Counted from the stretch's first letter, positions 16,199-25,693 are shown. The stretch is 64,000 bases of DNA from Fodinibacter sp038258215 (GCA_038258215.1 JBBSQC010000018.1:5133-69132); one strand, 5' to 3'. The notes: a model not told the origin generated them from the sequence alone. A program made the numbers and translations.

Positions 16199-17656
16199 TC
16201 AGCCGGAGAACTCGAAGTGCCAGGGCTCGGGGAGCGACCCGCCGGCCGCGGCCCACGACGGGTGGAACCACCCGTAGAGCGGTGCGTTCTGGACCATCCA
16301 CCGGTGGGCGGGCGAGCCGAAGCTCTGCACGCCCCCGCAGAGGTCGACCGCGCGCCCGAAGCCGTGCCGGCTGGTGCCCGGGGTGGCCGCGAACCGGCCC
16401 CGCTTGGCCTTGATCGAGATCTGGTCGGGCAGTGAGCGGTAGGAGTCGGTCACGCACAACGCCGTGCCGGTCTGGGCGGCATACGCGCGGCTCAGGGCGT
16501 TGAAGCTGGCGGCCGCAGCGGGGGAGAGGCTCTCGCCCGGCGCGCCCCACAGCGGGCACAGGCCCTTCGCGGGAATCGCGCCGTTGGGGTAGACCGTGCT
16601 GTCGTCGGTGCACGGCGCGCCCACCAGTGTGGTCTCCGCGCCCAGGGCCTTCAGCGCCAGGCGCAGTCGTTCGGCGGCGGCCTTGGCCTCCTCGCTCTGG
16701 GCGCCGACGAGCAGGTTCGAGATGGGCCCGGCCTTCTCGACCTCGGCCACCTGGAGCGCCCGCAGCTCACCAACGCGTGCGCGCTGTGCGAGCACGACGA
16801 CGTCGAGGGCCTTCTTGTCCTTCTCGATGGATGCCGTGGCCGCGGCGGCGCGCGCACGGGACGCGTCGGCGGAGGCGCTGAGTCGCACCTGCTCCGCCGT
16901 GAGGACCTTGATGTCGGAGAGGGCGCGGGTGCGCTGCTCGGTGAGGTAGGACAGGTCCCCGAGCGGGTCACTGACCTCGTCGGGGTCGGCGCTCAAGGCG
17001 TCGAGCATCCCGCTGAGGTCGGAGTCAGCGCCCCCGCCGGTATAGACCGAGAAGACCCAGTTGCGGAGCACCTGGCGGGACGCGGCCAGCCGGGCCTCGA
17101 GGGTCTTGAGCTGGGCGCGGGCGGTGTCCGCCTCATCGGTGGAGGCCCGCTCGGTCTCACGGGCAGCGGAGAGGGACTCCAGCAGTGCGTTCGACTGGTC
17201 GGACAGGCGGTCCATCTCGCGGGTCGCGGCGGCGACCTCGCTGTCGGATGCCGCCAGGGCGTCGGAGATTCGCTCGGCCTCGGCCACCTGGGCGGCGAGC
17301 TCCTCGGGGGAGAGGCCCACGGGCTCGGCGACCTCGGCGTCGCCCGCCTCGACGCTCGGGGTGTCCCGAGCGGCGCCCTTCGTGCTCTCGGAACTCGGCG
17401 TGGGGGCCGGGGTGCTCGGAGTCGTCGTGGGTGTCGGGGTCGCCTTCGGCTTGGTGCTGGGGGGCGGGGTGGATGAGGTCGACGACGGAGACGGGCTGGG
17501 GGTCGGAGTCGGGTCGGCCAGTGCGGAGGGGGAGAGAAGCACCATGGCGACCCCCGCCGACAAGGCGACGACTGCCGCGCGCGTCCCGCGTGCCCTGCGC
17601 ACGAGCGATCTCGATTCGTTCCGACGTCCGCAACCCCCACCGGGGTCCCCACGCAC
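16199..17656 (-). CDS. Secreted D-alanyl-D-alanine carboxypeptidase, M15/VanY family, with coiled coil
   Basis: A 485-residue exported peptidase. The N-terminal hydrophobic segment (AAVVALSAGVAMVLLSPSALA) looks like a signal peptide. It is followed by a Pro/Thr/Ser-rich linker (residues 49-95), a long Ala/Glu coiled coil (about 110-340) and a C-terminal VanY domain. Zinc-site motifs are present: SRHGFGRAVDLCG and PEPWHFEF. The coiled-coil plus peptidase layout resembles peptidoglycan hydrolases whose activity is controlled by partner proteins at division. Start GTG 17656 is uncertain; an in-frame GTG at 17602 would place the signal peptide closer to the N-terminus. Confidence 0.87.
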   Translation of the reverse strand: MRGDPGGGCGRRNESRSLVRRARGTRAAVVALSAGVAMVLLSPSALADPTPTPSPSPSSTSSTPPPSTKPKATPTPTTTPSTPAPTPSSESTKGAARDTPSVEAGDAEVAEPVGLSPEELAAQVAEAERISDALAASDSEVAAATREMDRLSDQSNALLESLSAARETERASTDEADTARAQLKTLEARLAASRQVLRNWVFSVYTGGGADSDLSGMLDALSADPDEVSDPLGDLSYLTEQRTRALSDIKVLTAEQVRLSASADASRARAAAATASIEKDKKALDVVVLAQRARVGELRALQVAEVEKAGPISNLLVGAQSEEAKAAAERLRLALKALGAETTLVGAPCTDDSTVYPNGAIPAKGLCPLWGAPGESLSPAAAASFNALSRAYAAQTGTALCVTDSYRSLPDQISIKAKRGRFAATPGTSRHGFGRAVDLCGGVQSFGSPAHRWMVQNAPLYGWFHPSWAAAGGSLPEPWHFEFSG

Positions 17657-17854
17657 CCCGGGCGCGTGACTGCTTCAGAGTAGGCGCAAAGGGCCGTGCC
17701 GGACACCTTTTGGGCAAACCGGTCCCAGGTGTTGCTCGTCCACAGTCAGGGTCCGTGGCACCCCGTCGTCCACAGCCCGGCGCCGGGTCTGGACCGGCGC
17801 CGCCGGGAGGTCCACCGTGGGGTCCGGTCGACACGTCACACTCAGGGGGGACCT

Positions 17855-18187
17855 ATGGATTATGTCAACTCAACGACGCTGGTCGGCCGGGTGACGGCGG
17901 TGGGGCCACCTCGGGTGCTCCCCAGCGGGGACGTCGTGGTGGCACTGCGTGTCGTGGTGCCCAGGTCGCCGCGCGAGAGGCGCGGGTCCCGCGCCCAGGT
18001 CGACACCATCGACGTCGCCTGCTGGAGCGCCGCATCACGCCGGGTGGCCGCACGCCTCGATGTCGACGACCACATCGAGGTCCAGGGTGCCCTGCGGCGC
18101 CGGTTCTTCCGTGCCGGGTCCTCGGTGGCCAGCCGCTACGAGGTGGAGGCCCGCAAGATCACGCGGCGAGCCGAGTCCACGTCATGA
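17855..18187 (+). CDS. Short single-stranded DNA-binding (SSB-fold) protein
   Basis: A 110-residue OB-fold protein: MDYVNSTTLVGRVTAVGPPRVLPSGDVVVALRVVV, then a VACWS segment and DDHIEVQGALRRR. It is shorter than the essential Ssb and lacks the acidic C-terminal tip that recruits repair proteins, so it is probably an accessory paralogue. The ATG at 17855 is preceded by AGGGGGGACC; the frame stays open upstream, but that part has no family similarity. Its last bases overlap the end of the convergent DUF305 gene by 6 bases. Confidence 0.85.
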   Translation: MDYVNSTTLVGRVTAVGPPRVLPSGDVVVALRVVVPRSPRERRGSRAQVDTIDVACWSAASRRVAARLDVDDHIEVQGALRRRFFRAGSSVASRYEVEARKITRRAESTS

Positions 18188-18811
18188 CCGCTGCCCGAGC
18201 ATCTGCTCCAGCAGCGTGATCTCGGTCGTCTGCGCCGCGGAGATGGCTCTCGCCAGACCGACCACCTCGTCGGTGCGTGCGCCGTCCACCGCGGCGTCGG
18301 CCATGGCGACCCCACCCCGGTGGTGGGCGATCATCAGGGTCAGGAACAGTCGCTCCGCTTCGGTGCCCTCCGCGACCTCCAGCGCGTCGATCTGCTCGGC
18401 AGTGGCCATGCCCGGCATCGCGCCGGAGGTCTCGGCGTGTGCCTCCGCGTGCTCGCCCCCGACCCACGCCATCGGCGGGCGGCTCGAGGTCTGGGGCAGT
18501 CCCCACTGCACCAGCCATCCGTACATCTGACCCGCCTGTTGCTGCTGGCTGGTGAGGATGTCGTAGGCCACGGTACGAAGCTGCTGGTCGGTGCTGCGGT
18601 CGCGGACCAAGAGGGACATCTCTACGGCCTGGAGGTGGTGGGTCTGCATGTCCCGTGCGAACCCGGCATCCGCCCCGAAGTCGGAGGGGGCGGAGGTGCG
18701 CACCTGGACGACCCACAACGTGCCCATGACTCCGACGAGCAGGGCGACGAGCGCCGTCACGAGCACCGTGATCCGGGTCGGGCCCGCTGCTGCGCGGCGC
18801 TCCGCCGTCAC
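18182..18811 (-). CDS. DUF305 domain protein, membrane-anchored
   Basis: A 209-residue protein with one N-terminal membrane helix (VLVTALVALLVGVMGTLWVV), so the domain faces outside. The DUF305 ferritin-like four-helix signature is clear: FARDMQTHHLQAVEMS and LTLMIAHHRGGVAMA, each with the paired histidines expected to bind metal. Such proteins are often linked to copper handling, but no direct evidence exists here. The start overlaps the stop of the DUF3105 gene by 4 bases, so the two are co-translated and probably work together on the cell surface. Confidence 0.88.
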   Translation of the reverse strand: MTAERRAAAGPTRITVLVTALVALLVGVMGTLWVVQVRTSAPSDFGADAGFARDMQTHHLQAVEMSLLVRDRSTDQQLRTVAYDILTSQQQQAGQMYGWLVQWGLPQTSSRPPMAWVGGEHAEAHAETSGAMPGMATAEQIDALEVAEGTEAERLFLTLMIAHHRGGVAMADAAVDGARTDEVVGLARAISAAQTTEITLLEQMLGQRS

Positions 18812-19443
18812 GAGCTCGTCGGTGGGAGCTTACCATCGCTGCCACCGGTGCAGGCGGCGCCCGGCTCCGGGGTCTGCGGCCCCTGGCGGTAGGCGGAGAT
18901 GAACTCCTCCAAGCGGGGGTCGTCGGCACCGGTGAGCTCGAGCTGGGTGCCCCAGGCGCTGGCGACGACCGGCGAGGGCAGTCCCTCGTGTGGCGAGAGG
19001 ACCATGTAGGTGTCCGGGACGGCGTCTTCCAGCGCCTGCACCTGGTCCGCGGGCAGGGCGGGGTCGTACGTGACCCAGACCGCACCGTGCTCCAGCGCGT
19101 GCACGGCGAGCTCGTTCGGCACCGGCTCGGGATAGACCCCACAGTTGAGCCAGACCGGGTTGTGGTCGCCGCCCACGGGAGGCGTCTGCTCGTAGGTGAC
19201 CGGCTCGGTGGTGTGCTCGCTGGTGACCTCGAAGGTCCGCACGGCGTCCAGGGTCGGCCGGGTGGAGACGTCTCGGTGGATCGACCAGCCGACCACCCCG
19301 GCGATGAGGAGGATCACGCCTCCGACCGAGCCGATGAGGAGGATGCGGGAGCGGCGCTCTCGGGCGCGCTGTTCCCGACGGAGCTCCTCCAGTCGCTGGT
19401 TGGTGGGCCGTCGGCCCCCGGTGGGTCGGCTGTCCGTGCTCAC
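18808..19443 (-). CDS. DUF3105 domain protein, membrane-anchored
   Basis: A 211-residue protein with a basic cytoplasmic N-terminus, one membrane helix near residues 35-55 and an exported DUF3105 domain. Conserved features are GGDHNPVWLNCGVYPEPV, HALEHGAVWVTYDP, the PVVASAWG stretch and a second Cys near the C-terminus (PGAACTGG) that could pair with the first. The function of DUF3105 is unknown. Pairing with a downstream DUF305 gene is seen in many actinobacteria. The start codon is GTG at 19443. Confidence 0.85.
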   Translation of the reverse strand: MSTDSRPTGGRRPTNQRLEELRREQRARERRSRILLIGSVGGVILLIAGVVGWSIHRDVSTRPTLDAVRTFEVTSEHTTEPVTYEQTPPVGGDHNPVWLNCGVYPEPVPNELAVHALEHGAVWVTYDPALPADQVQALEDAVPDTYMVLSPHEGLPSPVVASAWGTQLELTGADDPRLEEFISAYRQGPQTPEPGAACTGGSDGKLPPTSS

Positions 19444-19849
19444 ATCGGCTCCTGGGATGGCGTGGTTGGACTCAGGGAGTCAACCGGCGCGGGCCACGAA
19501 TGGTTCCACCAAGGTGGCGTGACGCGGATCAGCGGGGCGAGCTCCTCGGCGGTCCTGGTCACCGGGCAAACTGGCAGGCGCGACTGGGCGGGCTACGACG
19601 TCACCTACCGCGCAGTAGCGGTCGTGTTCACCGCGCCTACCAAGCGGTAGCCGACGCTCCAGCACGCGAGGTGTCGAGCGCGGCGCCGCTCGCCCAACGG
19701 GTGCTGGAGGTCGTCGACGTCCAACCCATCGGCCGGTGGGGCGGCGCCAGGCGTCGGTCCCGATAGAGGTCTGCGAGGACGCCCTGGCCGCCTCGGACCC
19801 CAAGGCGGGCCGGGCCGCCGTGCTGGCCCTGCTCGAGGGCTGAGTCGCC
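19444..19849 (+). other. Gene-poor gap with a probable broken gene tail
   Basis: No intact gene is supported in these 406 bases. Near the 3' end, one frame reads VLEVVDVQPIGRW and then shifts into another, VPIEVCEDALAASDPKAGR followed by AAVLALLEG and a TGA at 19841-19843. This looks like the frameshifted C-terminus of a degraded gene on the plus strand. I do not recognise the family. The remainder holds nothing I can name. Confidence 0.35.
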
Positions 19850-20491
19850 TCAGACGCGCAACCAGGCGAGCACCGCCCGCACCCGGCGGTGGTCGTCCTC
19901 GCCGACCGGCAGGTCGAGCTTGGCGAAGATGCTGTTGATGTGCTTGGCGACCGCCTTCTCGCTGACCACGAGCGCTTGGGCGATCGCGGCGTTCGACCGG
20001 CCCTCGGCCATCAGCGCCAGGACCTCACGCTCGCGGGGGGTCAGCCGGTCGATCGGCTCGGCCTGCCGACGGGCCATGATCGTGGCCACGACCTCGGGGT
20101 CCAGGACGGTGCCCCCCGCGGCGACGCGTCGGACGCCGTCGACGAACTCCGCGACGTCGGAGACACGGTCCTTGAGGAGGTAGCCCACCGCGCCCGTGCC
20201 GCTGGCCAGCAGCTCGCGGGCGTAGAGGTGCTCGACGTACTGCGAGAGCACCATCACCGGGAAGCCCGGTCGCTCGGCCCGCACGGCGATGGCGGCAGCC
20301 AGGCCCTCGTCGGTGTGCGTGGGCGGAAGCCGTACGTCGACCACGGCGGCCTCGGCCAACGGATCCCGCAGGGCGACCGCCAGCTCCGGGGCGTTGTCGA
20401 CCGCGTGCAGGATCGTGAAGCCTCCTGCCTCGAGGAGCTGGATCAGCCCGGCCCGGAGGAGAGCGTGATCCTCGGCGAGGACAAGGCGCAC
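19850..20491 (-). CDS. NarL/LuxR-family response regulator
   Basis: A 213-residue regulator. The receiver part has VLAEDHALLRAGL, the phosphoacceptor Asp in AAVVDVRLPPTHTDEG and the Lys in GYLLKDRVSD. The C-terminal LuxR helix-turn-helix is LTPREREVLALMAEGRSNAAIA with KAVAKHINSIFAKL. Its start GTG at 20491 has GGAGG a few bases upstream and lies inside the end of the kinase gene (49-base overlap); the frame is open further upstream but in kinase coding sequence. Paired with the adjacent kinase; the MMPL exporter across the divergent promoter region is a likely target. Confidence 0.92.
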   Translation of the reverse strand: MRLVLAEDHALLRAGLIQLLEAGGFTILHAVDNAPELAVALRDPLAEAAVVDVRLPPTHTDEGLAAAIAVRAERPGFPVMVLSQYVEHLYARELLASGTGAVGYLLKDRVSDVAEFVDGVRRVAAGGTVLDPEVVATIMARRQAEPIDRLTPREREVLALMAEGRSNAAIAQALVVSEKAVAKHINSIFAKLDLPVGEDDHRRVRAVLAWLRV

Positions 20492-21600
20492 GGGACCTCC
20501 AGGGTGATGATCGTCGGGCCGCCGGTCGGGCTCGACACCCTCATCGTGCCGTCGAACGCCGCCAGCCGCCGCATCACCCCCAGCATGCCGGTTCCGGCGC
20601 CGGGATCCGCGCGGCCCCGGCCGTCGTCGCCCACCACGGTCCGCAGAGAGCCGTCCTGGTGGGAGAGGCCGATCCAGGCGTGGCGGGCCCCCGAGTGCTT
20701 GCCGACGTTGGCCAGGCACTCGGCCACCGCGAAGTAGACCGCTGCCTCCACGGGAGCCGGCGGGCGCCCGTCAAGCCGGGCGGTCACCTCGACGGGCACC
20801 GCCATGTCCAGGCCAAGCGCCTCGACGGCTCCGGACAGGCCCCGGTCGGCGAGAACCGGCGGATGGATGCCACGCACGACCGAGCGCAGCTCTCCGATGG
20901 CGGCGGTGGTCGTGCAGCGAGCCTCGTTGACGAGCTGCTGGGCCTTCTCGGGGTCGGAGGCGAAGAGCTGGTCGGCCATCCCCAAGGTCATGGACAGCGC
21001 CACCAGCCGGGCCTGGGCGCCGTCGTGCAGGTCCCTCTCGAGTCGGCGCAGCTCCGCGGCAGAGTGGTCGACCAGCTCGGCGCGGGTCTCGGTCAGGACC
21101 TGGACCCGTTGCTCGAGGCGCTCGGTGCGGCTGTAGGAGAGGAAGAACAGGTCGAGGGCGGCGCGCGCACGCATCGTCGGGACCGCGCCGTACCACCAGA
21201 TCACCCCGGTCACGACGCCGAGCAGCGCCACCACGACGAGCAGCGAGAGCGCGAGACCCGCGGTGAGGGCTGTCAGCATCCAGGCGAGGTCGCGCCAGGT
21301 CATGGGATCGAGAGCGACCGTGCGCAGCCGGAGGAGGGGGGCGTGGGCGGGTAGCGGCCGGTAGGGGTTGCCGACGGGGACTCCGAGGGTCTGCGCGGCC
21401 ATCCTTCGGTGCACGTTCGCGACGTAGCGGGTTGCAGGCACCGCCACGACCAGCATCGCCAGCCCGACCCAGATGACGACCAGCACGCCGCCGAGGACCC
21501 ACAGCACGAGAAGGACCAGCAGGGGAAGAGACCAGGCGACCTGGGCGGCGGCGTACGCCGTCAGCCGCAGGCGCGAGGGGGGCGGTGCTGCCGTGCTCAT
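20443..21600 (-). CDS. Sensor histidine kinase (HisKA_3)
   Basis: A 385-residue membrane kinase: two N-terminal spans, a long periplasmic/cytoplasmic linker, another pair of spans (about 115-155), then the dimerisation box ELRRLERDLHDGAQARLVAL with the phospho-His, and an HATPase domain (ECLANVGKHSGARHAWI, GDDGRGRADPGAGTGMLGV). This is the PspC/LiaS-like actinobacterial group in which the cell envelope is often the stimulus, but that is family knowledge only. The ATG at 21600 (MSTAAPPPSRLRL) is preferred to a longer frame start. Divergent from the MMPL gene by about 130 bases. Confidence 0.9.
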   Translation of the reverse strand: MSTAAPPPSRLRLTAYAAAQVAWSLPLLVLLVLWVLGGVLVVIWVGLAMLVVAVPATRYVANVHRRMAAQTLGVPVGNPYRPLPAHAPLLRLRTVALDPMTWRDLAWMLTALTAGLALSLLVVVALLGVVTGVIWWYGAVPTMRARAALDLFFLSYSRTERLEQRVQVLTETRAELVDHSAAELRRLERDLHDGAQARLVALSMTLGMADQLFASDPEKAQQLVNEARCTTTAAIGELRSVVRGIHPPVLADRGLSGAVEALGLDMAVPVEVTARLDGRPPAPVEAAVYFAVAECLANVGKHSGARHAWIGLSHQDGSLRTVVGDDGRGRADPGAGTGMLGVMRRLAAFDGTMRVSSPTGGPTIITLEVPCALSSPRITLSSGPG

Positions 21601-21734
21601 GGCTCCATCCTCCCTGAGTCCCGGGCGTGGCGCGGTGGTGCTGGCACCACCCACGCTCGGGTCCTGGCGCCCCTGACGTCACCGGTCCCGGCCCGAAGAC
21701 TGGTGGGACCCGACCGATCCCAGGAGAGAAGACC

Positions 21735-23942
21735 ATGGGCAACCCCTTGACTGCAGTCCCGATGAGAGCGGCGCGCTGGAGCGCCACACACCCCTGGCGT
21801 GCGATCGGTGGCTGGATCGCCTTCGTTGCCATCGCGGTCGGGCTCGCCGTCGCCTTCCCGACGCACGAGGCCACCGACGCCGACTATCGGGTGGGGGAGT
21901 CCGGGCGTGCCGATGCCATGGTGGCGCGGGCGCACCTCGACCAGCCCGCCACCGAGAACATCCTGATCTCGTCCGCAGCCGGCCCGCTCGGAGCGCCACA
22001 GGCCGAGCGGGCCGCGGCCGCTGTCGTGACGGGTGCGAGGGCCGCGGACGGGGTCGCGAGCGTCGCGAAGCCCCAGTGGAACGAGGACCGCACGGCGCTG
22101 CTCGTCCCGGTCGAGCTCGAGTCGGGGGCGGGCGACGCCGATGCGGTCCAGACCGTGACCGACCGAGTGCAGGCCGACCACCCCGACCTCCGGGTCCGTC
22201 AGGCGGGCGACCTGTCGGTCGATGCCGCGATCGGGCAGCGCGTCGATGAGGACCTCGGCTCCGCGGAGCTGATCAGCCTGCCGGTGACACTGCTGCTGAT
22301 GCTGCTCGTCTTCGGTGCGCTGATCGCCGCGGGCATCCCGGTCCTGCTCGCCGGCAGCAGCGTGGCGGTGACGATCGGACTGATGGGACTGATCTCGCGT
22401 CTGGTCCCCTCCGACCCGTCCGTCTCCAGCGTGATCGTGCTGATCGGGATGGCGGTCGGCGTCGACTACTCACTCTTCTACCTCAAGCGCGAGCGTGAGG
22501 AGCGCGCCGCAGGGCGCAGCACCCTCGACGCCGTGGAGATCGCCGCGCGTACCTCAGGCCACTCGATCCTCGTCTCCGGGGGTGCGGTCATCGCCTCGAT
22601 GGCGGGGCTGTTCCTGGTCGGCAACGCGACCTTCACCTCCCTCGCGATCGGCTCGATCCTGGTGGTGGCGGTGGCGGTCCTCGGCTCGATCACGGTGCTT
22701 CCGGCGCTCCTGGTCACGCTCGGCCGCTGGGTGGACCGTCCTCGGGTGCCGCTGCTGTGGCGGCTCACCCGTCGGATCGGCCACGGCACGATCAGCAGCA
22801 GGCTCCTCGCACCCGTCCTGCGCCGCCCTGCCGTCGCGCTCGCCCTGGCGGGCCTGGTGATGCTCGGGCTCGCGATCCCCGCGCTCGGGATGAAGACCCA
22901 TACCCAGACCCTGGACACCCTGCCCCAGTCGATCCCGCAGGTGCAGACCGTGAAGGACATCAGCACCAGCTTCCCGGTCGCCGAGGGTGCCTCGGCGACG
23001 GTGGTGGTGACGTCCGGGGGCGCCTCGACCCGGGCGGTCACCGGCGCCCTGGCCGAGCTGACCGACCGGGCCGTCGCCACCGGCGACTTCGTCGACTCAG
23101 GTCGCGGGGTGCAGACCTCGACCGACGGCACCACCTCGCTGATCATGCTGGGCATTCCCTTCGGCGAGACCGATCCGCGCGTGAACGCCGCCCTCCTCAC
23201 GCTGCGCGGTGAGCTGGTCCCGGCGTCGCTGGGCGACCTACCCCCCGCCGGCGAGCACGCCGTCGGCGGTGGCGCGGCCGAGAGCCTGGACTACAACGCC
23301 CAGCAGCACGGCCGGCTCGCGCTGGTGATCGGGTTCGTGCTGCTGCTGACGATGCTGATCATGGGGCTGACCTTCCGCAGCGTTCCCCTCGCGATCGTCT
23401 CCACACTCCTCAACCTGCTCTCGGTCGGCGCGGCGTTCGGAGTCCTGACCCTCGTCTTCCAGCATGGCTGGTTCGCCGGCCTGCTCGACTTCACCAGCCC
23501 GGGGTTCGTGATCGACTGGATCCCGCTCTTCGTGCTGGTGGTGCTGGTCGGTCTGTCGATGGACTACCACGTGTTCGTGGTGAGCCGGGTGCGCGAGCAA
23601 CTCGACAGCGGTCTTCCGACCCGGGTCGCGGTCCGGCGGGGCATCGAGGACACGGCCGGAGTGGTGACGAGTGCGGCCGCGGTGATGGTCTCGGTGTTCG
23701 CGATCTTCGCGACGCTGAGCATCCTCCAGATGAAGATGCTGGGGGTTGGGCTGTCCGCAGCGATCCTGCTCGACGCGACACTGATCCGGTTGGTGATGCT
23801 TCCGGCCCTGCTGGCACTCCTCGGCGAGCGGGCCTGGTGGCCGACCCGACCGGTGTCTCCGGTGGGGGAGCCGGTCACCGAGAGCGAGCCGGCGTGGGAG
23901 CTGTCGCATCGGTCCGTCCTCCCCTTGGTTTCACGCCGATAA
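21735..23942 (+). CDS. MMPL/RND-family membrane transporter
   Basis: A 735-residue exporter with the internal duplication of the MMPL family: a first span near residue 20, an extracytoplasmic domain, a block of membrane helices (about 175-330), a second extracytoplasmic domain and a second helical block (about 515-700). Conserved pieces are GVDYSLFYLKREREE and its repeat equivalent GLSMDYHVFVVSRVREQ. It may export lipids or drugs by proton motive force. The ATG at 21735 has AGGAGAG upstream; the frame is open further but unlike the family. It lies divergent to a two-component system that may control it. Confidence 0.93.
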   Translation: MGNPLTAVPMRAARWSATHPWRAIGGWIAFVAIAVGLAVAFPTHEATDADYRVGESGRADAMVARAHLDQPATENILISSAAGPLGAPQAERAAAAVVTGARAADGVASVAKPQWNEDRTALLVPVELESGAGDADAVQTVTDRVQADHPDLRVRQAGDLSVDAAIGQRVDEDLGSAELISLPVTLLLMLLVFGALIAAGIPVLLAGSSVAVTIGLMGLISRLVPSDPSVSSVIVLIGMAVGVDYSLFYLKREREERAAGRSTLDAVEIAARTSGHSILVSGGAVIASMAGLFLVGNATFTSLAIGSILVVAVAVLGSITVLPALLVTLGRWVDRPRVPLLWRLTRRIGHGTISSRLLAPVLRRPAVALALAGLVMLGLAIPALGMKTHTQTLDTLPQSIPQVQTVKDISTSFPVAEGASATVVVTSGGASTRAVTGALAELTDRAVATGDFVDSGRGVQTSTDGTTSLIMLGIPFGETDPRVNAALLTLRGELVPASLGDLPPAGEHAVGGGAAESLDYNAQQHGRLALVIGFVLLLTMLIMGLTFRSVPLAIVSTLLNLLSVGAAFGVLTLVFQHGWFAGLLDFTSPGFVIDWIPLFVLVVLVGLSMDYHVFVVSRVREQLDSGLPTRVAVRRGIEDTAGVVTSAAAVMVSVFAIFATLSILQMKMLGVGLSAAILLDATLIRLVMLPALLALLGERAWWPTRPVSPVGEPVTESEPAWELSHRSVLPLVSRR

Positions 23943-24108
23943 TCAACATTATGTCAATCTGGTCGCGTCCCTCTCCCCTCCAGGACCGCAGGCATCCCGT
24001 CCTGGCCGGCGCCTTTCGACGACGGGCGGGGCGTCGTCCACCCCGGTACCGTGCTGTGCCGGGGCTACTGCTCTTGACGACACGACCGTTGACAGAGAGG
24101 TCTACCCC

Positions 24109-25446
24109 GTGGCTGAAGATGCTTGGCACGAGGCCCGCTTGATTCCGACCAGCGGCATCAACGGAGCGGATGAACAGGAACGCAGAGCCACGTCGGCTCT
24201 GCTCGCGGTGATGACGGCCGTGCGTGAGTACGGACGGGCGCTGGTCAAACCTCTGGGCGCCCTGGCCGGGACCATCGACACCTATATCGAGGTGCCATTC
24301 GTCCTGGGCGAGAAGCGGCTCTATCCCGACGGCCTGATCCGCGTCGCCCGCGGATCCCGAAGCTGGACCGCCTTGGTCGAGGTCAAGACCGGCAACAACG
24401 AGCTGCAGGCCGAGCAGCTCGAGAACTACCTCGACATCGCCCGCGAGCAGGGCTTCAACGCCGTGCTCACCATCTCCAACGAGATCCCCGCCGTGGCTGG
24501 GCAGCACCCCACCAAGATCGACAAGCGCAAGTTGAAGAAGGTCTCGCTGCACCACCTGTCCTGGACCCAGGTGCTCGCCGAGGCCGTCATGCAGAAGGAG
24601 TTCCGAGGAGTCGCAGACCCCGACCAGGCATGGATCCTCGGTGAGCTCATCCGCTACCTCGAGCACAACCGCTCCGGGGCAATGGAGTTCTCCGACATGG
24701 GCGACTCCTGGACCGCGGTGCGCGACGCCGTCGCCACCGGCACGCTGCGCGCGACCGACAAGGGCATCGCCACCGTCGTCTCCCGCTTCGATGCCCTCCT
24801 GCGGTTCACCAGCCTGCGCCTGGGCCGCCAGCTCGGCACCGAAGTCGTCCCCGTCCTGAGCCGCAAGGAGCTGGCCGACCCCGCCCTCCGAGCACAGTCA
24901 CTGACCCAGTCCCTGTGTCAGGACGGGCAGCTCACCGGGTCGATCCGCATCCCTGACGCGATCGGCCCCATCGTCGTCACCGCGGACCTGCGCGCCGGCA
25001 AGGTGACCTGCCACGTCGACATCGACGCGCCACGCGAAGGACGCCCCACCACCCGCGTGAACTGGTTGGTCCGCCAACTCAAGTCCGCCCCCGACGCCAC
25101 CCGCGTGGAGAGCTTCCACGCCCGCGCCAGAGGCTCAAGTGCCGCAGAACTCCTGGGCACTGTGCGGGCCGACGCCTCCACTCTCATCACCGACCCCACC
25201 AAGGACATCCGGCTCTTCCGCGTCACCACCACCACCATGGGAGCCAAACGAGGCCGCGGGCGTGGCGCGTTCATCGACGGCACGCTCGCCGCTGTCGACG
25301 ACTTCTATGCCGAAGTCCTGCAGAACCTCAAGGTCTGGGCCGCCGCTCCCCCAAAGCTCCGCCCCGCAAGCCCACCCCAGCCCGAGGACCCAGTTGCCCG
25401 CGACAGCCTGCGCTCCACCGACTACTCATCACAGGACGGCGCGTGA
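24109..25446 (+). CDS. Unknown protein with PD-(D/E)XK nuclease-like signature
   Basis: A 445-residue cytoplasmic protein I cannot place in a named family. Residues about 60-95 carry YIEVPFVLGEKRLYPDGLI, then LVEVKTGNNEL 14 or so residues later: an Asp followed by E-x-K at typical PD-(D/E)XK spacing, with a further Gln (AEQLENYLDIA) beyond it, as in restriction-like nucleases. The remaining 300 residues have mixed alpha/beta character and include a basic patch (GAKRGRGRGAF). The GTG start follows an AGAGAGG ribosome site. It stands alone, with gaps of 166 and 247 bases either side. It could be a defence or DNA-repair nuclease, or a catalytically inert relative. Confidence 0.7.
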   Translation: MAEDAWHEARLIPTSGINGADEQERRATSALLAVMTAVREYGRALVKPLGALAGTIDTYIEVPFVLGEKRLYPDGLIRVARGSRSWTALVEVKTGNNELQAEQLENYLDIAREQGFNAVLTISNEIPAVAGQHPTKIDKRKLKKVSLHHLSWTQVLAEAVMQKEFRGVADPDQAWILGELIRYLEHNRSGAMEFSDMGDSWTAVRDAVATGTLRATDKGIATVVSRFDALLRFTSLRLGRQLGTEVVPVLSRKELADPALRAQSLTQSLCQDGQLTGSIRIPDAIGPIVVTADLRAGKVTCHVDIDAPREGRPTTRVNWLVRQLKSAPDATRVESFHARARGSSAAELLGTVRADASTLITDPTKDIRLFRVTTTTMGAKRGRGRGAFIDGTLAAVDDFYAEVLQNLKVWAAAPPKLRPASPPQPEDPVARDSLRSTDYSSQDGA

Positions 25447-25693
25447 GATCGAGTCGGCACGGGTGTCCCACCTCGGAGGTCACGCAGAAGATGGGTGGCC
25501 ACGCACCAATCTCTGCGTGCGCTCCGATCTTGCGCGTTGGGCCTTCAGAGATCCGCGAAGGCCGGCGAGGTGGACATCAGGGTCGAGACAACCGAGCCGA
25601 GCCCGGATCGGCTCGTCGGAACCGTCGTCCTGCTGAGAACCAGAACTGAGCCGACTGGCCCAAGGAGCCCTCCCCCGGTCAGACCAGGTGGGC

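Noticed and set aside
19480..19803. Short frames between DUF3105 and the response regulator as genes
   Set aside because: No ribosome sites, overlapping on both strands and interrupted; only a frameshifted tail is credible.
25443..25649. A 68-codon frame starting on the stop codon of the PD-(D/E)XK gene
   Set aside because: Weak, with no ribosome site of its own, no recognisable family and unremarkable composition; the 247-base gap 25447-25693 is better left empty.
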